Of a stretch of DNA of 64,000 nt, positions 1 to 7,731 are shown piece by piece. The translations under genes were made by a program, and so were the position numbers. Under the pieces are notes generated by a model. That model was not told the origin of the DNA. It worked only from the letters and a program-made list of their open reading frames with translations, and ran no database searches. This stretch comes from Eimeria necatrix (taxonomy: Eukaryota > Apicomplexa > Conoidasida > Eucoccidiorida > Eimeriidae). The DNA lies in assembly GCF_000499385.1 (NCBI RefSeq), contig NW_013654545.1, forward strand, positions 59,595-123,594, given 5' to 3'. Position 1 is the first letter of the stretch. Every line of letters starts with the position of its first letter.

Positions 1-1387
1 GATAAACATTCAAAAATAAAGGCATTTATGGAGTTGTCGTTCTATATTAACGAATTATGGCTCGCAGGGCCGCATGCCTGAGGTGCCCGTTGCAGGTGTG
101 CAATGTTCAGCGCCTTCGTTCAGCCGTGTGCCTATGAAGATCCCTACTGCTGGCTGCGCCCTTGCACCAACTTAAAATTTAAACGGCTCAGACAAACTTT
201 TAAATGACTCATAAACTTAAATTAAAGGCGAGGACATCTCAAGCGCCCCCAAAGAAACGCAGCAATTCCATTGAGAGTGGGTGAGTGTGCACGGGAGCGC
301 GTGCAGCGCTGCGCCGAGTGCCACCTGGAAGCCGCTGGCTTTGCTGCAAATCTTACAAGCTCAATCCAGCCCCATAATTATATCTTTTAACCTACGCCAT
401 ATATATCCAAGGTTACAAATATATTTAGCCCAGCCTATGTGGCTCTCAGCTTCATCTTCTTGCTCTCTTGCATGGGCCGTGCAGCTTGTGTAGGTTTGCT
501 TGCGTGCCACTCTAGAGCTACCAGTTTAGCTGCGCAAATCTGTAAATGCTGCAGCACAATAAATAAAAGAACTAATGTGAATAAATAAAAGAACTAATGT
601 GGTGCATTTTACTTGGATTCCACCGCTCGCGAGCTGTGGGCACAGCTGGGGAAGAGTCGCCCCATTGTTGTTATGAAACCATCTGCTTAAAAGTTAAAAA
701 AACGCTTCTTCTACAATTTATAACTAAACCAAAAGTCTCTGATGCATAATATGCTGCTCGTTAAGCCCCAACGAACTCTGTGTGACCACTTTTCGAGAGC
801 CTGGCGGCGGCGCTCGGGGCCCCCGCAGGCGACTGCAGCACGAAAATCCGCGAAAGTCTGCGAAAATGCCCCCACAGCGTTTCTGAGTTGATTTTTATTT
901 GAAGTTAATATTATTATTATTATTTTTAGCGCGGCGGGGGCCCAAGTTCCCCCTGAGCTGCTGCCTGTTCGCTGTGGCCAACACCCTCCATAGTTAAGGC
1001 CCAGCCATTTCTCTGTGAAGCACTTCTGCATTTTTGCTGCTGCTGGCCCGCGCTGCTGCAGCCAGTGGTGTCCAGGGCCCGATTAGCCTTCTTCCAGCTG
1101 CACAGAAGTGCTCTTTGCTCGTTGGAAAACATTAATTGGAACTTTTTCAATAAATAAAAGTCCATTTGCCTTCACAGTCGAAGTCTCAGTGGCAGAAGCT
1201 GCAGCTTTCCCTCGGCTTGCCAGCCACTGGCCCAGTGCGGGCGCGCCTTGGCCGGGTCTCAGCAGCATTTCAGGCTTCTGCTAGTTCGACTGTTCTAATA
1301 AATGCAATAAAATGTTTTAAATATATTACAGCACTTTTCAAGACCTCACAGGGGGCTGTTCTGGGGATTCCTGCGAGAATCCCCAGA
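1..1387. other. Repeat-rich flank without a recognisable gene
   Basis: No reading frame here looks like a gene. Open frames are short, on both strands, and lack splice-compatible continuation or family resemblance. The stretch has several near-identical AATAAA-like A-rich words around 560-600 and 1150, including a direct duplication of an AATAAAAGAACTAATGTG word at about 563-600. It may be the 3' flank of the minus-strand thiolase gene, whose stop codon lies at 1724-1726. Confidence 0.5.
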
Positions 1388-1427
1388 CCCTAAACCCTAA
1401 ACCCTAAACCCTAAACCCTAAACCCTG
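1388..1427. repeat. Interstitial telomere-type repeat array (AAACCCT)n
   Basis: About five and a half consecutive, perfect copies of the heptamer CCCTAAA/TTTAGGG stand inside otherwise non-telomeric sequence. This is the unit of the apicomplexan and plant-type telomere. Short internal arrays of it are a known feature of Eimeria chromosomes. Single isolated copies also occur near 2010-2023, 13765 and 19967. The array lies about 300 bp beyond the 3' end of the thiolase gene. Confidence 0.9.
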
Positions 1428-1723
1428 TTTAGCGTTTTCGAGAAATCTGCAAGCAGGCGTTTTTGGTTTGGGGTGTACCGACAAACAACAGTTGTGCGGA
1501 GAAGCTGAAAAAGTTCAAGTTGAGCAGAAGTGCAGAAAAGTGGAAATCTGCAATTTTCGCGTTTTTGCCTAAATTTTTCGGATTTTTTTTACTTTTTGAG
1601 TTAATTTTTCGGATTTTCTTTTTCTTTTTGAATTAGACTCTGCAGTTTTTGTTGTTTGCGTTGAAGCGCAGCAAAAGCCCTTCAAACGGTCCATTGCAAA
1701 GCAGCAAACCGCAAAAAGCCCAC

Positions 1724-1937
1724 TCAATCGCCTGCATGCACGCAGTTCTCCAACACTGCTGCTGCCCCCATCCCCGTCCCTATGCACATCGAGACAACTC
1801 CAAAGCGGCCTTTTCGCCGCCGCAACTCCGGCAGCAAAGTGGCGATCTGCCGCGCGCCAGTGCAGCCCAGCGGGTGGCCCAACGCAATGGCGCCTCCTGC
1901 AGCAGCAGCAAAGCCCCCGCGCAGCTCCCCCTTTGCT

Positions 1938-1982
<45 letters not shown>

Positions 1983-2308
1983 GTGGCGGGAGGGCAAGGC
2001 GTGGGCGGACCATTAGGGTTTAGTTTGTCGCGGGGGATGTTCAGCTTTTTAACGCAGTAGGCCACTTGGGAGGCAAAAGCTTCGTTCAACTCGAACACTG
2101 ACACATCTTCCATGCTAATTCCCGCTTTCTCTGCAGCAGCAAGAACAGCAGCAAACAGCAGCAAACAGCAGCAAACAGCAGAGCCTGCTGCAGCTTCGAA
2201 CGAGGAGCACAGGGGAGCAGCAGGACGCGGAAAGAAGCCGAGAGTACAGAGCAGCAGCAGCAACAGCAACAGCAGCAGCAGCAACAGCAGCAGCAGCAAC
2301 AGCAACAG

Positions 2309-2376
<68 letters not shown>

Positions 2377-3591
2377 GCGCAGCAGCAGCGGGGCCCACGG
2401 AGCGCGCGGGGGATGGCGGCTGCGGGTCCCACGCCCATGACTTCGGGGTCAACGCCAGCAACAGCAAAAGACACAAAGCGAGCCAAAATTGGAAGATTAA
2501 AACGAATGGCAGCAGCTCGACGCGCCAGCAGCAACAGAGCCGCGCCGTCGCTCACTTGGCTGCTGTTCCCTGTACGTACACCCCAACGCAGCGATCGAAA
2601 CGAAACTTGCAAAACAAAACTTTCAAAACAAAACTTTAAAAACATAACTTGAAAAACAAAACTTTCAAAACAAAACTTGCAAAACAAAACTTGCAAAACA
2701 AAATTTTCGAAAGAAAACTTTCAAAACTTTCAAAACAAAACTTTCAAAACAAAACTTGCAAAACAAAACTTTCAAAACAAAACTTGCAAAACAAAACTTT
2801 CAAAACAAAACTTGCAAAACAAAACTTGCAAAACAAAATTTTCAAACAAAACTTGCAAAACAAAACTTTTGAACAAAACTTTCGAAACAAAACTTGCAAA
2901 ACAAAACTAGAACAAAACTTGCAAACAAAACTAAAACAAAACTTTAAAACAAAACTAAAACAAAACTTCAAAGAACTTTCGAAGAAAGCCTTCCAAGAGG
3001 AGTTGCGGGGAAGTGGACTTGCCAGCTGTTGTGCTGCCGTTTTTGTCGAAGGCCGGCGGCAGCTGCTGCAGCGCAGCAGCAGAAGTGTCGGGGCGGAGGC
3101 CGTCGTCTTTGTCGACAGTGAAGGCCACTTCGTTTCCAGCAGCATCTTTTCTCTGCAGCAAACAGACTTTTCAGTTTCTTCAGTTTTCAAAAGTGCAGAC
3201 TTTTCAGTTTCTTTTTCAGTTTTCAAAAGTGCAGACTTTTCAGTTTTTTCAGTTTTTCAAAAGTGCAGACTTTTCAGTTTTTTCAGTTTTCAAAAGTGTA
3301 GACTTTTCAGTTTTTTTCAGTTCTTCAAAGTGCAGACTTTTCAGTTTTTCAGTTTTTCAAAAGTGCGGCCGCTTTCTGCGGAACTTGGTTTGTGACTGGG
3401 GAAGCTGCGGTGTACGTACACCTCGCGTAAGAAGCTGCGGTGTACGTACACCTCACCTGCACTGTCACCGGGACGATTTCTTCGTCGAAGCGGCCGGCGA
3501 TTTGCGCAGCAAAAGCTTTTTTGTGGGACTCTGCAGCAATTGCGTCTTGTTCTTCTCGCGAGATCCCGAACCGCCGCGCCAGAGTCTGCAA

Positions 3592-3651
<60 letters not shown>

Positions 3652-3867
3652 TGGGGCGCAGCTCGAGAGGCAGCAGAGCAGCAGCAGCACTCACGTCCGA
3701 AGTGGTCCCCATCGGCAGCAAACAGTTGCGGGCCTTCTCGTGAGAAAAAACTTCTTCGGAAACTTTTTCTGGATTGAAAACTGAAGTCATTTCGAAGTGC
3801 GTCATCGACTCCACTCCTCCCGCGAGGCCCACTTCGATGTTTCCGCATGCAATCGACGCTGCGAAGT

Positions 3868-3917
<50 letters not shown>

Positions 3918-4046
3918 TGCTGGGCTTTTCGCGCTTGAGCAGCAAAAGAAAACAAGACTGCTGCGGTTTCGCTGCTGCTGCAGTGGATGTACACCCCATT
4001 TCCAGCAGCCAGCGGGCAAGCCCCCGAGGCTCTTCATTTGCTGCAA

Positions 4047-4118
<72 letters not shown>

Positions 4119-4475
4119 ACCTGCAATTGCTGCTGCTGCTTGCAGCCCGCTGCTGCACTGCCTGTTGACTGTCTGCACTGAAGTGGTCTGCGGCAGCCCG
4201 CCCAGGAAAGCAGCAATGCGGGCCCCCAAAGCCCCGGCTCCTGGCTGCAGAACATTTCCTGAAAATAAAAATAAAAATAAAAATAAAAATAAAAATAAAA
4301 GTAAAAATAAAAATAAATAAAAAGAAATGATTTCCCAACTGCTGCGCGAGGCTGCAGCCCGGGCGCTGCCCAGCTGCTGCTGTACATACACCCGAAACGA
4401 GCAGCAAAGTTCGCGGCTTTTCGCCGCTTTTAAACGACAGAACGCAGCAAAGCCGCATGCACTGCCCCTGCTGCT

Positions 4476-4530
<55 letters not shown>

Positions 4531-5332
4531 TCGAAAGCCTTTCCTCACCAATGCAAACGTCTTCGATGAGCTTTGGGTCAATTTGGGTGCGCTTCAGCAG
4601 CGCCTCGAAAAGCACCTTCAAAAGGCTTTCGGGGAATTCATCTTTAAGTCCTAAAATGCAAAATCCAAAAAGTTGCAAATTTGCAAAATTCAAAAAGTTG
4701 CAAATTTGCAAAATCCAAAAAGTTGCAAATTTGCAAATTCAAAAAGTGGCAAAGAGAGATGCCCTCCTTCCCCCTGGGTTGCGCTTAACTAGTAAAAAAA
4801 AAGGTCTTTGGCCCACGGCTTAGCTGCTGCTGCAAGCCGGGCTCGTGTTCTGCTGCTGCTGCTTGACCCGGGGCTGCAGCAACTGCAGCAACTGCAGCAA
4901 CTGCAGCAGCTGCAGCAGCTGCAGCAACTGCAGCAACTGCAGCAGCTGCAGCAACTGCAGCAACTGCAGCAGCTGCAGCAACTGCAGCAGCTGCTGCAGC
5001 AGCTGCAGCAGCTGCAGCAAACAGCAGAAGAGCCTTTAGCAGCCTCACCGCCCCTCTTCGCCTTCGTCAGCGGAGTGCGAATTGCGCAGCAAATGACGAC
5101 GTCATCTGGCGAGCCGGAGCTGCAGCAAAGGAAGTGCTGAAAGTTGAAATTGAATTGCTGCTGCTGCTAATGGCATAATGCATGCAAAGAAGACAAAAGT
5201 GGAATAATTTGGAGACAAAAAGGTGTTGAATATTCCCAAGAAGAAGAACTCGGGACTAGAAGTTTCAGTCTTTCGCCGGACTCACCTCAGTGCTTGGGTT
5301 ACTTGGTTTGAAATTGCCTGCAGCCGCTGCAT
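1724..5332 (-). CDS. 3-ketoacyl-CoA thiolase, peroxisomal type (ten exons)
   Basis: Cleaves 3-ketoacyl-CoA with CoA in the last step of fatty-acid beta-oxidation. Exons, in order of translation: 5332-5286, 5119-5049, 4650-4549, 4258-4121, 3858-3695, 3585-3457, 3152-3023, 2569-2399, 2130-2011, 1896-1724. All phases agree and give 414 residues, close to human ACAA1 (424). The catalytic cysteine is C108 in VNRQCSSGLQA. H365 in ALGHPLG and C395 in CIGTGMG complete the thiolase site. Other family blocks are RTPLTKAKRGG, GVESM, FGISREEQDA and ELNEAFASQ. The N-terminus MQRLQ resembles the PTS2-bearing start of ACAA1; RLQAISNQV (3-11) fits a PTS2 except for its last residue. Intron 7 has a GC donor (GCAAGT). 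Eight of nine introns carry tandem repeats, several ending in a CTGCAG acceptor. I am very sure of the family. Exon 1 is the least certain part, because an alternative GTAACC donor lies within it. Confidence 0.93.
1937..1981. repeat. (CAG)n tract in thiolase intron 9
   Basis: Roughly fifteen uninterrupted CAG units on the plus strand, read as CTG in the gene sense. The tract occupies much of the 114-bp intron 9 and sits just upstream of its acceptor, where it supplies a pyrimidine-containing lead-in to CTGCAG. Confidence 0.9.
2250..2391. repeat. Interrupted (CAG)n/(CAA) tract in thiolase intron 8
   Basis: About 140 bp of CAG units with regular CAA interruptions, next to the donor of intron 8 in gene orientation. 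CAA-interrupted tracts are expected to be more stable than pure ones. A shorter CAGCAAA run follows at about 2140-2185 near the acceptor. Confidence 0.88.
2607..2977. repeat. Degenerate AAAACTTGCAAAACAAAACTTTC tandem array in thiolase intron 7
   Basis: About two dozen copies of a 15-bp unit of the form CAAAACAAAACTTNC, alternating TTGC and TTTC versions, with decay toward 2977. It fills most of the 453-bp intron 7, the one with a GC donor. In gene sense the array is T-rich (GTTTTGTTTTG). Confidence 0.9.
3164..3372. repeat. About 33-bp tandem array in thiolase intron 6
   Basis: Six or more imperfect copies of a unit containing CAAAAGTGCAGACTTTTCAG plus a variable T run. CAAAAGTGCAGACTTTT is nearly self-complementary at its ends (AAAAGT and ACTTTT), so each unit can fold. 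Confidence 0.88.
3594..3650. repeat. (CAG)n tract in thiolase intron 5
   Basis: About eighteen perfect CAG units filling about half of the 109-bp intron 5, immediately upstream of the acceptor in gene sense. Confidence 0.9.
3869..4116. repeat. Opposed (CAG)n and (CTG)n tracts in thiolase intron 4
   Basis: A CAG run at about 3869-3916 and a longer CTG run at about 4049-4116 lie in the same intron in opposite orientation. The pre-mRNA therefore contains a CAG run followed by a complementary CUG run. Confidence 0.88.
4259..4317. repeat. (AAAAAT)n microsatellite in thiolase intron 3
   Basis: About nine AAAAAT hexamers. In gene sense this is a TATTTT run directly abutting the CAG acceptor at 4259-4261, so it forms the polypyrimidine tract of intron 3. 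Confidence 0.9.
4467..4530. repeat. (CAG)n tract in thiolase intron 3
   Basis: About twenty CAG units beside the donor end of intron 3. Together with the AAAAAT run at the other end it gives one intron two unrelated microsatellites. Confidence 0.88.
4657..5021. repeat. Two tandem arrays in thiolase intron 2
   Basis: At about 4657-4748 a 26-27-bp unit containing AAAAAGTTGCAAATTTGCAAA repeats about three times. At about 4868-5021 a 9-bp unit, CTGCAGCAA or CTGCAGCAG, repeats about sixteen times; every unit carries the palindrome CTGCAG. Confidence 0.88.
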
Positions 5333-6679
5333 CTTCTCCTTCTTCGGCTCTCCGAGCGCACAAGGCACTCTTCGCTCGCTCTGAAGTATTAAAACTCTAA
5401 TTGTGACACTTTTTTTTCAGAAAGACACCCGAAGTTTCGCCGCGGGCTGCAGACAGAGAGGAAGCGGAGCACGGTCAAGAGAACCGCGCACTCGGCAGCT
5501 CATTCCACGCATGCGCTGCGGGGAGAAGAAGAGTTTTGGTCAATTTTGCCACACAATGTAGAAAACAAAAGGAAAAAGTGATGAAAAACGAAAAGGGAAG
5601 TTTCGCACAACGCCAGCGGCCAACTGACTCCGTGCAAACACGCGCGTCCGAGCAGTGGTCCAGGGTGTATCGACAGCGCGGCAGAATCCTCCCATGTGCT
5701 TTATAAAACCTCTTTTGGTGCTTTTAACTGTTACTTTTAATGCTAAAAATATGATTTTGAATTAAATTCGAGCACTGCATGCCTCCCACCACGGCAGCAG
5801 GTCGAGTGCAAATGCTGCTAGGTGTGCACATTTCGGCCCGCTGAGCGCTCGCGTTATCTGACAACTCTCCGCCTCAACTCCGCACCCTCCAGAGTGTGAA
5901 AAACCGAAATCTGAAAAGTGCGACGAACTTATTTAAGTTGCAGAGTTGCAATTTTGAAATTCGCAGGCAGCGCGGCGCTCAACTGCAGCGCAGCGCTGCG
6001 ATCTGCTCCGTCGCCGCAGCTCTGGCAGCAACTGCTGCGCAAGAAACTCTCTTTTGGGGTATTCTACTTCACTCCAACCAGCTGTTCTAACTGGAAGACA
6101 GCGGCGGGAAGCAGCTGGAGAAGTCTCCGTGTCCCCGCTGCTGCAGCAGCAGCTCCGTTCGCCCTGCTGCTGGTGCAACGGCTCCGCGTGCGCTGCTGCT
6201 GCAGCAGCAGCAGCAGCAGCAGCTCCGCCGCTGCTGCTGGGCCCTACTCGCGGCCTGGGGAACTACGCAGAGGCGTGGGACTAGTGCTGCAGTGTGCTGC
6301 AGGTGAGCGGCAAAGAAAGAACGCGGGGGCCTCGACTTGGCCTTCAAATGTCAATACTGGGCCACGGCGCGAGTTGTGTTGAAGTGCTGGGAAAAGCGCA
6401 GCAGCAAGTGCTGCTGTGGCCCTGGAGGCGCCAGGGGCGAAGCGCTGGGCCGGAGGCCAGCAAAAAACTGAGACCAGAAAGCAACGAGGGCTCCCGCGCC
6501 CTCAGCAGCAGCAGCAGCAGCAGCAGCTGCTGCTGCTGCTGCTGCTGCTGCTGCGTCGGCAGATACAGCCAAAGCTGCGCAGCGGAAAAGTCCGGGGCGG
6601 GCCCGGCGCGCGGCCGCTGCGCAGCTGCGCCGCCTCCGCCGGCGCAGTCCTTTGTCTCAAATTAACAAGCGGGCCTTGG

Positions 6680-6738
<59 letters not shown>

Positions 6739-6739
6739 G
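5333..6739. other. Intergenic, GC-rich, triplet tracts, no supported gene
   Basis: Separates the thiolase start from the 3' end of the secreted-protein gene. Open frames at 5918-6382 (+) and 6294-6665 (+) are carried by CAG/CTG runs (about 6190-6224, 6505-6553, 6681-6735) and have no recognisable domain or convincing splice partners. The 6681-6735 run would lie in the 3' UTR of the gene that ends at 6740. Confidence 0.45.
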
Positions 6740-7621
6740 CTACTCCGCCTTGGGCTTCTCCTGCGCGGCCGCCGCTGCCGCCGGCGCCGCGGCAGCCGCC
6801 GCGGGTTCGGCGGGCTTCTGCTGCTGCTGCTGCTGCTGCTGCGGCTCCGCAGCAGCAGCAGCAGCAGCAGCAGCAGGCCCCCCCCGCCACTCGCTGACCC
6901 AGGCCCTGAGGGTCTCCAGCTCCGGCTCCAGCAGCAAATCGTTTATTACGTTAAGACGAGAGCTGCCCCGCAGCGAAGGGCCCAGCAAGTTTTTTTGCAA
7001 GTTCACCAGAGCCTGCCATGCGCCTAAGTCCGCAGCGTCGCGGGGGTGCTCGGGGGTGGCCCGCCACCACTCGCGGAGGGCCGTGTAGAGCTCCATGGTG
7101 AGTTCGTCCCAAGTTTGTTTGTTGACTCTGTTTTGGAAGACTTCTTCCTTGAGCCTGTCCATGAGGAAGGAGGCGAGGGCCAGCGCGTCGTCGCGGCCCA
7201 GGAGCTTGGCCATCTGCATGCAAAAGGGCAAAAAAAGGGTTATTTTGGGATTAATTTGGATTAATTTGGATTAATTTGGATTAATTTTGGGATTTTTCGC
7301 GTTTTTCGGCTAAGTCCGGCGGCTAGCCAGGCGCGGGGCAGACTCACCGCGTAGCGCAGCCGCCTCGCGGCCCGCGCGCCCCTCCGCCGCACCACCGCCG
7401 CGTAAAAGTCCTTCCAAAACTCACTGACAGGAACGCCCACAGACTCCTGGACTGCCTTTTTGACTGCAGCGTCTACGAGGCTGCTGCCTTGGGCCGCTGC
7501 GGGGGCGCAGCAGCAGTGCAGAGTGGCCAGCAGGCCTACTGCGCCCAGCACCAGCCGCATCGTGTCCGCCGAGCCGCTCGCGAGGAAGTTCAAAAGCAAA
7601 AGATCTTCTGCGCAAAACAAA

Positions 7622-7661
<40 letters not shown>

Positions 7662-7731
7662 GCCGCGGCAGCTCCGCCCCAACGAGCCCTCCCGACTCAC
7701 GTGCGTCTTGCTTGTGGGCCGCACCTTTCAT
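6740..7731 (-). CDS. Small secreted protein of unknown function with poly-Ala/Gln tail
   Basis: I do not recognise the family. Exons 7731-7701, 7607-7348 and 7213-6740 are in phase and give 254 residues. Donors are GTGAGT at both introns and acceptors are TTGCGCAG and GCATGCAG. An internal ATG at 7560 would give 228 residues starting MRLVLGAVGLLATLHCCCAP, a clean signal peptide ending near AAAQG. With the upstream ATG this hydrophobic stretch starts near residue 27 and could still act as a signal. The mature part is helical, charged and Trp-containing (EFWKDFYAAV, LREWWRATP), with no cysteine in the part I can read. The last about 50 residues are Ala and Gln runs ending QEKPKAE. A parasitophorous-vacuole or surface role is possible but unproven. 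Confidence 0.68.
7247..7286. repeat. (GGATTAATTT)n short tandem repeat
   Basis: Four copies of a 10-bp unit inside the second intron of the secreted-protein gene, on the acceptor side of the middle. In gene sense it is an AAATTAATCC repeat. Confidence 0.85.
7622..7662. repeat. (CTG)n tract in first intron of the secreted-protein gene
   Basis: Thirteen CTG units on the plus strand between the donor at 7700 and the acceptor at 7608. If the intron were retained it would encode poly-Ser in the frame leading into the signal peptide. Confidence 0.85.

Noticed and set aside
2607..2977. Regular short repeats that could suggest a CRISPR array
   Set aside because: Units are contiguous 15-mers without unique spacers, sit inside a eukaryotic intron, and drift gradually; this is a minisatellite.
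1649..4823. Long plus- and minus-strand open frames made of poly-Ser, poly-Ala, poly-Leu, poly-Cys or poly-Gln in the first 5 kb
   Set aside because: They are read-through of CAG/CTG tracts in off frames. The only coherent protein here is the spliced minus-strand thiolase, whose introns contain these tracts.
4785..5048. Frame MRLLKALLLF followed by poly-Ala, resembling a signal peptide
   Set aside because: It is the intron 2 repeat array of the thiolase read in another frame, starting inside the GTGAGG donor region.
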